NCBI RefSeq assembly: GCF_005239225.2
Contig: NC_133287.1
Location: forward strand, 16,062,519-16,126,518
Length of the DNA stretch: 64,000 nt
Direction of reading: 5' to 3'
Source of the DNA: Populus alba
Taxonomy: Eukaryota; Streptophyta; Magnoliopsida; Malpighiales; Salicaceae
Under the pieces are notes generated by a model that was not told the DNA's origin, made no database searches, and saw nothing but the letters and a program-made list of their open reading frames with translations. How positions within the stretch are numbered: position 1 is the stretch's first letter; the number at the start of each line of letters is the position of its first letter. Shown here in pieces: positions 49,254 to 62,316 of this stretch. The position numbers were made by a program, and so were the translations under genes.

Positions 49254-52200
49254 TTATGACATTGACAGAGAGCGAATAACATCCTTATACACAATGTTTT
49301 TCTCATAGATTGAATGATTTCCTTTAGTACTGTATGTGATAATTTTAAGTCCTTGTTTTGAGGTAACACGTGAAAGAGCAACGTATAATTTTCCACGAGT
49401 GAAAAATTGGTCCTTGAGAAAAACTCCAACAACCTTCAACGATTGTCCTTGACTTTTATTTAGAGCCCGTTTGGCTAAGTGTTTGTGGCTGCGTTTAGTG
49501 TGTAATAGTTGCATTGAAGTGTTTGGTTATAAAATCAGCTGTGATTTTTATATGTGGACCCTATCATTATTTGCGTTGAAAATGCTTTTTTGTTGAAGCT
49601 GAAATTTCATGCTTTTCATTGTGTTCTTGCCTCTTGTTTCTACACTGTTAGAGCCCACTTGGCGCATTAAAAAAGCAAAACCACTTTAAGGATCTAAAAG
49701 GAGTGGACCGGGTCCTCTCTTTAGATACACAACACTAGACAAAGATAGGATCATTAAAAAATTACAAGAAATTTCAGTGATTTTTGAACGTTGGCTTCAG
49801 ACCTGTTCATGCTAATTAATTCATTCTAGGAACACTGTGCAAGATGAACAGTGTAGCATGCTGTTCCAATCGGACCGGTTCTGGCCAGATCGGGTCCAAT
49901 CCAAAGCTCAAAATACATTGAATCGAGTTCGAACCAGTAAAATAAAAAATAGAAATTATTTTTTAATTGTGTTTTATTCGAAAAACTAGTATTTAACATT
50001 ATTTAATGACACTACATAAATAAGACAGAGATCGCTTGATGACATAACATTTGCAGAATTTGATCGCAATCTCAATTTTGTTTCTAATTATATTTTACCT
50101 AATGTTGTTGCGTGCTTAAAAAACCAAAAAAACAGTAGTCCTTGTCGGATTTATTTCATACATGATGGAAATGTAGATAATTTAATGGACCAATAAAAAA
50201 TATTTTATATAAAGTATTATTTATTTCATGATATAATAATAATAGTTAAATCTACAATATTTAAATTAAAAACTATTAATATTAATATATATTTTTTAAA
50301 ATTATTTTATAACCTCAATTTCAAAAGCATTATTAATCAAACACATTAAACTATTTTTTGTTCAACCTCAATTTCAACCACAATTTTAACCAAACATATA
50401 TAAATACCAAATCAATCTCAACCAAAAGTATTTTTAATAAAACAACTTTTTTCAAATCATAACCACAACAGCTACCACAATACCAAACACACTCTTATTG
50501 TCATAGCATAACATGGTTTTATAGGAAATTGTCTTGGTTTAATTGTGAATGGACATTTTGTATCATTTATTGGAAAAACAATACGAGGAATAAAAACACG
50601 ATTGCCAATAAATGAACCCGTTATTATTTGAGCATCTATGATCCTCTCAACAAGTTGTGTAACAATAAGTCTTGTTCCATTACATAAACCAGTCGACAAA
50701 TTAAGATTGCGTAAAAGCATTATTGGTGTGCCAATTTTCAAGGAAATTATATGGGATGGCACTCCATTGAACTCAATTTGATTGATAAATTCAATAGGAT
50801 ACAAAATATTTGCATTGTCGCCATCCCTTGATGCTTTGCAAACATTATAAGTACTTAGGTAAATTCGCTTCATTCCTTGTAACATGATAAAGATATAATC
50901 GTTGATTTGAGAAACTATAATATTTCTTGGAGTTATAATTTGTCTCTCTCTAAAATAGCATAGATCAATATTGATGTCATGATAGAGGGATATATAGCTG
51001 AGACAATTGCTAATATAGGGTCGGATCCAACTTTAAGTAGAAGATCTTGTGGTATTTTAATCATGGATGCATCATAATAATCAGGGAACAAAAATATCTT
51101 GCTGAATTCCATCACCAATTATATGAATCTAGTTGGTAAAAATAGCAAGTTCTTTCTTTTAATCATTTAAAAGTCCATTAGATGATAGCCTCATGTTCTT
51201 TATAAGATTGAGAACTTTAAATTTAGACCACAAAATAAAGTTGCAAAGAGATGTATGAACAATGTCTTCCTTTGTTCCTCCGGGAATAACAAGCGAAATC
51301 TGTCTGAAATCTCCTCCTAACAAAATTGACTTCCCACCAAATGGTTTATCATTGGGCAATTCATTACCATTTGTTAAGACATCACGAAGTGAGTAGTCGA
51401 ATGCATCAAAGTAACATTAATTATTCATTAGAGCCTCATCCCACACAATTAGAGAGGTCATTTCTAGAAGTGGTGCAAGGTCTATTTTTTTTAATCTCGC
51501 ATGATGAAGTATCATAAACCTTAAGGGGGATTTTAAATCTTGAATGATATGTGCGACCACTAGGTAGTAAAAGTGATGCAATACTAGATAATGTGATAGC
51601 AAGGACAATCAAACCATCTGATCTCAACCGATTAATTATTGTATGCCACAAAAATGTTTTCCCTATTCCTCGATGGTCTTGAACAAAAATTAGTTCTTGT
51701 CTTTTTTCAAGGACAGATTTAAGAACACAATTATAAGCATTTAGTTGACATTTATTGAGTTGTGGAAAAGCTAATGAATGCTGACATACAAGATCTGCAA
51801 TATCGTAGTTAAGTTCTTCTCTCAAAAGTTTATTCCTTATTTCTGACAATAAATGCCCATCAGACATTGGAAACTCGTGTTTCTTAATAGATGAGGCAAC
51901 AACATTGAATAGAAGCTCAAGCTCATATAAAACATAGTTTTTAAGCTTATCATCGAATAATTTAAGATTAGGCATGGCAAAGCTAGACTTGAAACAGGTG
52001 ATAATATCATCATTTATTGAGCGTGAGAATTTATTAAACAAAACTTCTGGATCAACAACATCACAAAAAAGAATAACACTAATAAAGAGATTCCTAATAT
52101 GAGGAGATGTTGCATTAGTCATGGCCTCACAAAAGACCTCTTCTCATTCTTTATCATCTTCTAAAAGACATAAGTTCTTGCAAACAAGTTGAAATGTTGG

Positions 52201-55159
52201 ATGCATAACACCCGAAATATTTTTTAGATAATCAAAGCTCAATGCTCCTCTTATGTGGTTAAGGAGTAGGCTTAGAAAATAAAGCTCTCCTGAAGCAAGG
52301 TGAACATATGTTAATTGACCAAGACTGAAACCTTTTGATCTTGGAATTTACTCCTTTTGGACTAGGATGCTAAATATGTTTATGTGGAAATTCTGAGTAG
52401 TAAAGTTGACGTGCTTCATGATCAACTCTATTACGTGTGAACCAATCTACGAGCATTGTTTTCTCAATACCTGGTTTTTTAAGTATTGATTAAAGACTTT
52501 CATTTCCTGAATAAACAACATTTTGATGTAATGGTAAATGGATTTGAAGTCGTTCAATAGAAGGTGATCTTGAATGTATTGGAAATTATAAAAGATGTTA
52601 GACCGCTTTATATGGGTATATAAAATGATAATTCATATATGCATGGATCTCATCAGTACGGTCTTTGTCAACAACAACTCAACATCTATTGGAGCCTTTG
52701 CTTACATACTTAAAAAAAAAAAAAAATACTTGATTAGCATTGATTAACAACAAATCTCAATATTTATATAGGCATTGTATCACAATAAGAGTTCCCTTTT
52801 AAATGGAACAACATATCTATTATTGAGCTAAATGTCATTTTTCATAACAAAATTGTCTTTAAGATCACGATGTTTATAATAAACAAAGCCATTATCATTA
52901 AAAATAGTTTGACTTCAATTTTTTCAGGAATTTTTTTAGCAAAATCCCTCATTCATACAATGAGATTTTGGATTTGCAAGACTACATCAACCATATATCA
53001 TGAATCTTGAAACAATTTCATAGCATATTGGATCTATAAATTTATCAGGAATTTCAACTGAAACAATGGAATCAACATCTTCAGCTGTGTGACATTTAAA
53101 ATTTGAGTGTAGCCAAATCAACATATAAGTGTGAGGCAAACCCCTATTTTAAAATTCAATTGCACAAACATCTATAAAATGAAAAAAAAAAAAACTAGTA
53201 TAAACAATCATCATAGCAATAGATGGTTGTAATATTTAGAAGAAATGAAATAAAAGATAAGGTACCTGCAATTGTCCGACCAAAAAGTTTGCCTAATTTT
53301 ATGAAGGTTAACATAGCAATAACCTTTGATCTAAAAACACGTGTAATGATATCAGGTTTGTCTTCGTGTTTGTAAATACGATATTTTCTAAGCTCTATTT
53401 GTATCTCAGGCTAATTGACATACATGTGAATAAAATAAATTGTTCAGGATTTCCATATGCCCAACATATAGCCATTGCATCCTAGTAATTATTAGTCATA
53501 TAACATGGGCTACTAGTTAAAAAGACGGAACAATGATTTTCCAATTGAGGAAGCTTTAATATCTCCCTTAAGCACCGCTTCATAGATACCTTTATAAACT
53601 TCTACACATAATTGTTTTTTAATTAGCTCTAATATATTCAAGATGATCTTCTTCAATATTAACAAATGCATTGACTAAGAATTGTCGGTACAAACAACCT
53701 TCTTTGATGGTATACTATCGCAACCTGGCCTTTTATTTATAAGGTAAGCATAATAAGCTTGTATCTGAACTCTTGACCTTTTCCTTGTTTTTTCATGTCC
53801 ATGGTCAGCAAACATAATATTATAGAAGTAGCCATCTTCACCGTAAGGAAACAAAAAGGGATACTGCAATGCCATGAATTTTGAATGCAATTTTCAGATC
53901 CTCTTTAAAGAGCCTGAAAAGCATTCAATAATAATATCTCGTTTAGAGAATAAATCTTCAATATCCCCAATAACTAATTAATCAATGTCATTAGATGTAG
54001 GATCATTATATTGGCATGAGTCATGGTCTCACTTTCCATGTAAACAAAGTTTGTGATCAACTAATTGAATATTCTGAGTTTTATCTCTAGTTTTGCAAAA
54101 CAATTTGGCAAACTTGTTTGTTTCGTCAAGCATCTTTAAAATATCCACAACAATATTCTCATCCAAAGACGATGATCAGGAGTTTCCTGCAAATGGTAAA
54201 AGTTGATTTGCAACTTTGTAAGCAGTGCCAAACACATAGAGTTGTCCAAACTTTGGTGACTCTTCATCTAAAGGTAAGAGGGAGCCCATTAAATGATGAC
54301 AATGGCCGTTTATCTTGAACATATATGGGGAAGGTTGATTATTAACAAAAGTATCAATTTTTACGCTCATTGATGTGAAAGCAAACATAGAGTTATAAGC
54401 TTGTATATTGTTTCAAAATGTTTTAAAGGCAGAGCAATTGCTGGGGTTAAGAAGAAAATCAAGAATTGAAGAAGTTGGTTGCATAGTAGAAAGTTTCCAT
54501 TAAGGCAACAAAGCAAGAAAGATGGATTCTTTTTTGATGAACATGCAAGACGTTCTTGAAGCCAAAAAAGTGCATTATAATGGCGGCATGTAAAAGTTTT
54601 ATCACTAAAGTCAACATACTTGCATGTTTCCTATAGAAATTACAAACAAAATGAAAAAATGAACGTGTATGATGTAAGGTATAATAAAAATGATTGAGAG
54701 TTGATGAAAGTTTAAGATAAACTCACTTTTCCTCTTTATTTATTTATTTATTTATTTTTTCCGGGATTCAGATTGACTAGCTAATGAATTTAGATAAACA
54801 ATTGGTCTATGTGTTGTGTTAATATCAAAGCTAGTACTGTCATTGAAATTTTCATCGGTGGGCAATCCATGAGCAAAATATGCCTGATTCATTGATGCTA
54901 TTGAGGTAAAGGTAATATTATTTGAGATGGAACAATTTTCTTGTAAAGAAGTATAATATGATGCACCAACATCAATTGTATATAAAAGCAGGGGATCACT
55001 GATTAGATAATTATAGTTGTATGGTGTTGCCTGTGTGAATGAAAAATTTACATGACCCAAATTTCCTTCACTATAAATTTAGGTTGTTAAGTTGTATGGT
55101 GAAGAAACATCAAGTTCAACATCATGGAATGATTGTAATCTTTGTTGATCGCTAGTCAT
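49254..55159 (-). pseudogene. Helitron Rep-PIF1 helicase (RepHel), decayed and interrupted
   Basis: RepHel nicks and unwinds DNA for rolling-circle transposition. Reading on the minus strand from an ATG at 55159, pieces include: the N-terminal region (about 54620-54450, ALFWLQERL..NPSFLLCCLNG); 54388-54176; the Helitron-like region at 53890-53800 (MALQYPFLFPYGEDGY); the Rep HUH region at 53110-53140 (LPHTYMLIWL, where the second His of the expected H-x-H is Tyr); a Rep tyrosine region at about 52617-52660 (DEIHAYMNYHF); and the PIF1 helicase from 51800. Walker A reads DHRGIGKT rather than the usual GxGGTGKT, and Walker B is VWDEA (51430). There are several stops, and at least one frameshift at an 8-A run near 51490. 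The last helicase motif is split by a 1032-bp element at 49463-50494. The 3' part ends KNIVYKDVIRSLSMS. Confidence 0.9.
49463..50494 (+). mobile_element. PIF/Harbinger-type non-autonomous element, 1032 bp, TAA target duplication
   Basis: The element runs from GAGCCCGTTTGGCTAAGTGT to TACCAAACACACTC. Its ends pair as inverted repeats of the type GAG(C/T)..GTTTGG. It is flanked by TTA on both sides (49460-49462 and 50495-50497; TAA on the minus strand), the 3-bp duplication typical of PIF/Harbinger elements. Removing the element and one TTA restores an open helicase frame across the site, which confirms the borders. No transposase is encoded. Related copies lie at about 1100-1790 and 22130-22960. 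Confidence 0.92.
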
Positions 55160-57000
55160 AAAGTTGTTGTTTCTAAAAGTTTAAGGAAAAATTGAAATGG
55201 TCAAAATTAGTCTAAGTAAAACCAAATTCGCAAGGGTAATGACTTTAAATTTTCCAATCAAGGAAATTTTAATAACGTGGTTAGAATTGAGAACATAAAT
55301 GGAAAATAAAACAAAATTATGTAAAAGAATAAGAAATTGGACAAAAAACTTAATTATGAAATAGAGGAAACATGAACACATGAAAAAATTTGAACTGATT
55401 CAGAAAAAAATTAAGCATGAAATGGAAAAGAAAGATACAACAACAAAGAAAGCATGCAAAAAGCAGGCAAACTTTGAAAATAAAGGTGCATCCATAGCTT
55501 GAGCAAGACAGAAAAAAGGTGGTGTTCCAGTTCCCTGTAACGTGGAGATAGATCAACAACAATTGGAAAAACAAGTTTGCAACAAATGGGGAAAGTTAGA
55601 AAGTCAACAAGAAAATTTAAACTTGAGAGGTGAACAATAACAACAATAAAAAACACATGCGATTATGAAAATCACAAGTAGACAATTATGAAAAATGTGT
55701 TAATTCTACTGCAAAACTGAGAGTTGTTGCAATGGAAAGAAGCAAATGGAACAATAAAGAAAGTGGTATTTTTTGTAACAAACAGAGGTGCTGACAAACA
55801 AATATTATTTTTTCTCACTAAACTCTTATTGTAAACCAATTTAGCCACTAATTATATTATATACAATCCAATTGAAAGTGATAATTCAATACCAATTACA
55901 TGCAATTCAAATTACAATCATGACAATTAACAATATAATTTCAAGAAAGAAAATTTTATTTATGCAAGTGTTGTTGAAAACAAAAGTAGCTAGCCATCAT
56001 ATGTAATGTAATTGAATTGAAAGGCTTTGACATGAGCAATGCACATTCATGTAGAAAAAATAGAACCCAAAAATAAATAATGGTTAAGCATGATGTTGTA
56101 ATGAAATTTAAAGTGCTGATTCAACTGCCAATCATAAGCAATTTAATTCAAAATTTAACTAAAAGTAAAATCACAAGGGTAATGGTTTCTAATTTTCCAA
56201 TCAAGGTAATTTTAATAGCACAGTCAAAATTGAAAATTTCAATGGAAAAGAAAAAAAAAACCTACTCCATGAAAAAATAAGAATAAGAATAAGAAATTCA
56301 ATACAAAACCTAATTATCAAGTAGATGAACATGTACATATAAAGAAATCCGAACCGATTCATAAAAAACTAGGCATAAAATGGAAAAGAAAAATATAGCA
56401 ATAAAGTTTAAAAGTAAAGGTGCATCTATAACTTCAGTAAGATAAGGAGAAGGTGGTGCTTGAGCTCTCAACAATTTGAACATAGTTCAACAACAAAATG
56501 GTGAAAAATAGAAAGTGAGCAAGTAAATTTAAGCTTGAGGGGTGGACAACAATAACAGTTATAATGACATGTGATTACAAAAATCATAAACAAATGATTA
56601 TGAAAAATGAGCTCATTCTGCTACAATAAAGAGTTGTTACAATGGAAAGAAGCAAACACAACATTAAAGAAAATGAGTGGAATTTGTTACAAGTGATACC
56701 AAACTAATATATATATTTTTCCATTAAATTTATGTAGTAAACCAATTCAGCCACTAATAACATACAATCCAATTGAAAGTGATAATTTAGCTACCAATTA
56801 TATGCAACACATCACAATTCATGAATTATTCTTTACTTAAAGGGAAAAAAACCTTACCAACTAAAGGTTCACTTAAATGCAAAAAATTGATCCGTTACAT
56901 ACATAAGAAAAAAAAAGACAAATGAATGCACAACATTACTTATCCGCATAGCAAATGCTGAAGTAAATCGCAAACTAAAAAAACTCGTTAAAAGTAACTA
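55160..57000. other. Upstream (5') region of the Helitron RepHel, mostly two copies of a long tandem duplication
   Basis: The region is noncoding and AT-rich. It is built largely from a direct duplication described separately. The short ORFs on either strand overlap the repeated parts and are not supported. Confidence 0.5.
55190..56820. repeat. Direct tandem duplication, offset about 943 bp
   Basis: CAAGGGTAAT starts at 55231 and at 56174. The copies stay collinear through TTTTCCAATCAAGG, a CATGAACACATGAAAAAATT-like segment, GTTGTTGCAATGGAAAGAAG or its variant, and end near AATCCAATTGAAAGTGATAA (about 55866 and 56768). Divergence is substantial, with small indels, so the duplication is old compared with the retrotransposon. 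Confidence 0.85.
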
Positions 57001-58760
57001 ACAACAAGGAAACTTATTTAAAGAGCTGAGAAAGGAAGAGGTAAAAAAAAAAAAAAAACGATGTGCAAAAAAAGATGAGATGTAGCTAACCAGAAGAGGG
57101 AAGGAGAAGCCTGCGAAACAATTCTCATCTGATAACCAACAAAAGTTGACAGATTACTGCAACAACAAAAAACCAACTTAACATGATAATAGATAAAATA
57201 GTAAAGGCTAGAAGTAGTAGACAAAATAGAAGATAGTGTTGTGCCCAAAAATAGAAGAAAAAAAACATAAGAAAAAACCAGTCAGATCAAAGGTTCAAAT
57301 TGCAAATATACAAACTAGTTTCAAAGCAGCCCTAAAATAGCAAAAAACACTGCAGAAACAGTTCCCATGTTTTCTAAAATGAAGGAAAAGGAAAAAAGAA
57401 AAAGAAAAAAAGGTGTGTAAACTCCCTTGCAGACCAATAACCCTTAATTGCAATGATCCTCAGAGAAACACATTAGCCATCAATGTCAAAACCAAATTTC
57501 AATCAATTTAGAAAAAAAACACAAAAAAGTTTATATAATTTTCCGCAAACCAATGACCTCTCAATTGCAAGGGTTTTCACATAAACTCAAAGGAAAAAGT
57601 CATGTCAACAAACACTTAAATAAAAATTCACGGCAACATTACATACCTAAAACAATGAAAAATGACAAAGTTATGTCAGCAGACACGAAAAAATGAATGC
57701 ATGGGAAAACCACACACCAAAGACAATGAAACCATATAGCAAGCAAAACGCAATCATAGTTAATTCCTAAGAGAACAACAACAAGAAAACTAAAAGAAAA
57801 TGAACTGGAAGGCTAACTAGAACGTCATTCACTAACTGAACTATAACCCATCATAGAAATACCCAGCCTGTGATAGTCAGTGTGCATTTGATGCACTATG
57901 ATGGCATGTCCACTAACCCATACATAGAAGAGCCAGACCTTTAGAAAAGAAAGTCTATAGGCAGCAGATGACCCTTAAAGAAAAGAAAAGGCAAGCCGTG
58001 AATAATTGACACCAACAAATTCTCCTCCCCATGCTTGATACACAAAAGCCACATCTATAAAAGGATGGCATGCCTAGAAGACAACAATGCATGCAAAAAA
58101 AAATATCCATAAGCCAAAACGATGAGGAAGTGTATGATGATAACAACAAGAATAACAATTTTTTAAAAACATTTACTAATGATGATAACAACAACAATAA
58201 TAGTAATATTAATTATTAATTTTACACTACAAATCAAATTTATTTTTGGTTTTCAAAATTTATAATATTTTCTAAAAATTTATTAATTATTATATGAATA
58301 ATATTAATTATAATCAAAATTATATATTTTTTTATCATAAAATAACAGTATTTTTAATATTAACAATATCAATTTTAATAAAAATCATAATAAATATATC
58401 ATAATAATAATATTCTTAATATTAATACTTTTAATTATAATAAAGATAATAATATTTAGAATACAAATAATAATATTTATCATATTAATAATAATATTAA
58501 ACTTGTCTTTAAGGGGATGCTAGACCCAAGTTAATAATAATAATAATAATAATTAATTTTATCATTCAAATCAAATTTATGTTTTTTTTATTGTAATTAA
58601 ATTTATTTCAAATTTAATAATATTAATGAAATTAATAATATCTATAATATTAATAATAATATTAAATTTGTATGGCCCAAGTTTTTTTTTTATATAGTTT
58701 TTAATCCATTCAAATAAAATTTATTGTTTTCCCTTGATAGTAATAATTATTTTTTCAAAT
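57001..58760. other. AT-rich region between Helitron 5' side and hairpin block 2
   Basis: No coding sequence could be supported. From about 58140 the sequence turns into ATAATAATA-rich DNA. A block of about 100 bases (58400-58500) recurs nearly unchanged at 59160-59258. The Helitron 5' TC terminus should be in or near 57000-58100 but was not identified. Confidence 0.4.

Positions 58761-58761
<1 letters not shown>

Positions 58762-58825
<64 letters not shown>
58762..58825. repeat. (TAA)n microsatellite
   Basis: About 21 uninterrupted TAA/AAT units. Confidence 0.97.
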
Positions 58826-58826
<1 letters not shown>

Positions 58827-58869
58827 TTTCCTCTTTACCGTGTGAAAAAAAATAAGAGAAAAGAAAACA

Positions 58870-60130
58870 AAATTACAGTATTGGGTCATACTACGAGCAG
58901 GACCCAATGTTATTTGATGGGTCTTGCTAAGGCAGAACCCAACCCTATTTGATTGTTGTTGCTGGGCGCAGGACCCTACGCTGATGGGTCTAGCAGGACC
59001 CAACGCCATTACTTTTCCGTATTCATAATATTTTCTACAAATTCATTAATTATTAAATGAATAATATTAATTATAATCAAGATTATAATATTTATAATAA
59101 AAATAATGGCATTTTTAATATTAATAATATTAATTATAATAAAAATCATAATATTTCTATCACAATAATAATATTCTTAATATTAATACTTTTAATTATA
59201 ATAAAGATAATAATATTTAGAATACAAATAATAATATTTATCATATTAATAATAACACTAAACCCGCCAGACCAAAGTTTTTATAATAATATTTTTTTAA
59301 AAAAAATATTAACTAATAATAATAATAATAACAATATTATTATTATTAATAAAAATTATTATTATTATTATTATTTATTTTTCTTCTTTGCAGGGTTTGC
59401 AGATTCAGTCGTACGGGTCTCCAACCCTTAGGGGGTCTGAAGAACCCAGGTGCATGTTATTTATAATAAAAATAATGATTTTTAATATTAATTATAAAAA
59501 AATCATAATACTTAGAACACAAATTATATAAAATAATAACATTTAGAACACAACTCAAAATATTTTTTATATGAATACCCTCAATTATAATAAAAATAAT
59601 ATCATTTATAACACAAATAATTATATTAAGAAACTTAAGACCCAAGTTTGGGTCTTGATAGAGGACCCAAAATAATTGGATCCTGACGCAAGACCCAAGA
59701 GACTTGGCTCCCGACCCAGGACCCAAGCGAAATGGGTCTTGAAGTAGGACCCAAGAGCACTGGGTCCTGACGCTAGACTCAACAGAATTGGGTTTAGATG
59801 CAGGACCCACTACCAATGGGTTATTCGTCAAAGCCTCCATGAGAACTATAATAAAAATAATAATATTTATAGCACATATAATAATATTTTTTATATTAGT
59901 ACTTTGAATTATAATAAAAATAATAATATTTAGAGCACAAATTAGAATATTTTTTATATGAATACCCTGAATCATAAGAAAAATAATACTATTTATAATA
60001 CGAATAATTATATTAAGAAGCCCAGGAACCATGGGTATTGATAGAAGACCTAAAAAAATTGGTTTTGATGCAGGACCCAAAAGGATTGGGTTCGGATGTA
60101 GGACCCATAAGCAGTGGGTTATGATGTTGG
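58870..60130. repeat. Hairpin-unit repeat block 2: TTGGGTC / GACCCAA arrays split by AT-rich stretches
   Basis: Sub-arrays lie at about 58880-59015, 59636-59830 and 60010-60130. They are made of the same alternating GGGTC and GACCC motifs as 42262-43385 (for example GGACCCAAGCGAAATGGGTC). They are separated by AATAATATTTA-rich DNA repeated within the block (58400-58500 against 59160-59258, offset 761). The long minus-strand frame at 59457-60392 runs through this array and is not a gene. Confidence 0.8.
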
Positions 60131-60887
60131 ACCCATCAGACCTAAGGCTAAGGCATCCTAAACAGGTGTTCAGACCCGCTCGCTGGGGTTTGTATCCATT
60201 GGCACAGGTCAGCCCTAGCGCCAGGTGTTTGAAGCTGGGGGCTACAGCCTCACCGAAACTGGGGCTAACCCAGAGGAGTGGGTCTGTAGCCTCACCATAT
60301 CGCATAAAATAGTGCAATCCACAGTGAAAGCACTCACAGTCTACAGTAACTCCTGCTATAGTGCCGAACAGTGCAATCCACAACAAAAACACTCACAATC
60401 CACAATAATTCACACTACTGTAAAACATTGATCCCTTTTAGTTATAGTTAATATTGGGTTTTTGAGGTTTTGGGTTGAGATTGTGATTTGTTGTTTTAGG
60501 TGAAATTGGTTTAGAATTCCTAACCAACCAGTTAACCGGTTGGCTATTAGATTTATGTCCAATAGTTGAGTTGAGCTAGTTGATTATGTAGTAGGGTATA
60601 ATAATTTTAGGTTTGCTCAGTTTAGGTTATGTTTGGAATCAATCATGTAGATCTGTTTTGCTTTTGTAATTACATTTTGGTTCATAAACTTATAAGTTTA
60701 TGTGTTAGACCTTGATCATTTGTTGAATATGAATTCTGAATATGAGATATGTGTGTATCTGATTTAATAGCTTCTTATTTTTTATGTCATGAGTTGAGTC
60801 TTGAGATATAGCTCTATTTGTTTGATTATAATATGACCCTTTGGTATGCCAGTCAGAATACCTTAGTTAACAAGATAGTTTTAGCCT
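60131..60887 (+). other. Repeat-associated unique-looking sequence right of block 2
   Basis: It holds the CCCTAGCGCCAGGTGTTTG segment shared with block 1 and a two-unit repeat of about 60 bases (GTGCAATCCACA at 60312 and 60372). A stretch with an AACCGGTT palindrome near 60530 weakly resembles the segment at 42140-42210. It is probably part of the same large element as block 2. No gene is seen. Confidence 0.4.
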
Positions 60888-61540
60888 TTGTGCACATCGT
60901 ATTTGAACCCTAATTAGTCAGGGGGTCACCAACCAATACGAGTTGATCATTCCATAGTTTGGAATCACATGCTCATTGCATTTTGATTTTCTCACGATCC
61001 TTACCTTATGATATTCTTTGTTATGACATGTTTGTGAAACTTTTTTGTAAAAGCCTAAAGTCAAATTTGTATATGTTTCTTTGTTTTATTACCTTGTATG
61101 TGTCTATTGAATGATATCTACTCATTGAATTGTAGAACTCATCATCTCGTTATTTATTATTTTCAAGCGTATAGGTTTGCTAGCAGGTCACTTTTATTGG
61201 ACTTCATAACCTAATTTTTTATTGTAATTAATGTTATGTATTATATCCAGTTAAAGCTCCACAATTATGATATTTGTATTAACTCTTGTTTGTTGGACTT
61301 TATAACCTACTCTTTTATTGTAATTAATGTTATTCCATTATATCTAGTTAAAGCTCCACAATTACAATATTTGTATTATTCTGATGTTGATTTATATTAT
61401 TGATTTTAATTATGATATCAGAAGATACATATAACTCTAATTTGTTTAAATGATAAAAGTTTATATGTAAGTTTAAGTTTGTATAGGTATAAAAACCTGA
61501 AGAAAATTTTTTACCATGTGCTAGTCATGGATTCAAGAAT
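60888..61540 (+). repeat. Dispersed repeat copy B (partner at 24030-24620)
   Basis: It starts TTTGTGCACATCGTATTTGA and is collinear with copy A through GTCACCAACC, TATCTACTCATTGAA, and TATGTAAGTTTAAGTTTG to ATGGATTCAAGAATCGG. It also has an internal duplication of about 110 bases (GGACTTCATAACCTA at 61199 and GGACTTTATAACCTA at 61294). Confidence 0.65.
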
Positions 61541-62316
61541 CGGTGGTGACATTATATATGCATCAAGCTTTGGAATTCTGCTAGTGGAATTGGTAACTTG
61601 TAAGGAAGTGGCCAGCTTGGTAGGACAAGTTCTGAAAATGACAGAACCAAGGATTGAAAATGACACATGTTACAGAAGAAAAGTCGTTTGCGTGATCCAA
61701 AAGACTGGATTTCCAAGGATCAAAAGGTGAAGTTGCTTTTGGAATACACGGACCAGGATTTTTGTTTTCCTTTCTATTTTTCTTTCCTTACATTGGCACG
61801 TTTACATAAATATTAGAGAAAGTGTCAAAATCACAATCAAGATTCAAGAAAAAACATCGGTGAATTGGCTCTAATCTTTCATTTCACAGTAACATCATGC
61901 ATAAAAATTTAATGGCATACACACTGAGTACAAAAACAATAGTAATGTTACATTGAAGGGAAAAAAGAAAAGCAACTTCTGCCATTCTCTTCTATATATC
62001 AGAGCTTTGAAAATGTAATTTACAAGCAATTCATTGTCATTGTCAAGGTAGCAACATATTGTTCCAGGTTCCTCACTTGTTTTCTTAGATAGCGATAGAG
62101 AAAAGTGAGAATATGAAAGAAAAAAAAAAATAGAGAGAGAGAGAGAGAGAGAGAGATAGACTCTAGTAATGTAAACAGCAAGAACTTCCATTCCATGAAG
62201 AGAAGGAAAGCAAAACGGTTATATTTCTTGGTCAAGAAATTGAACTAACAAAGTTTCTCTTTAGCTGTGTACATAATTAGCCTTTTGGCACTATAAACAA
62301 TGGTCATATATACTAA
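61541..62316. other. 3' flank of the LRR-extensin gene; possible kinase-like scrap
   Basis: The plus-strand frame at about 61550-61730 contains FGILLVELVTCKE, which resembles a short stretch of receptor kinases but nothing more. A GA microsatellite lies at 62131-62156. The rest to 62316 is probably the 3' untranslated region of the minus-strand extensin gene. Confidence 0.35.
62131..62156. repeat. (GA)n microsatellite
   Basis: About 12-13 GA units, in the likely 3' untranslated region of the extensin gene. Confidence 0.95.

Noticed and set aside
58734..59431. Poly-Ile, poly-Tyr and poly-Asn frames
   Set aside because: Translations of the (TAA)n microsatellite and flanking AT-rich repeats.
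59457..60392. 311-codon minus-strand frame
   Set aside because: It runs through hairpin block 2 and AT-rich ATA/ATT runs (poly-Ile); the repeated motifs keep it open by chance.
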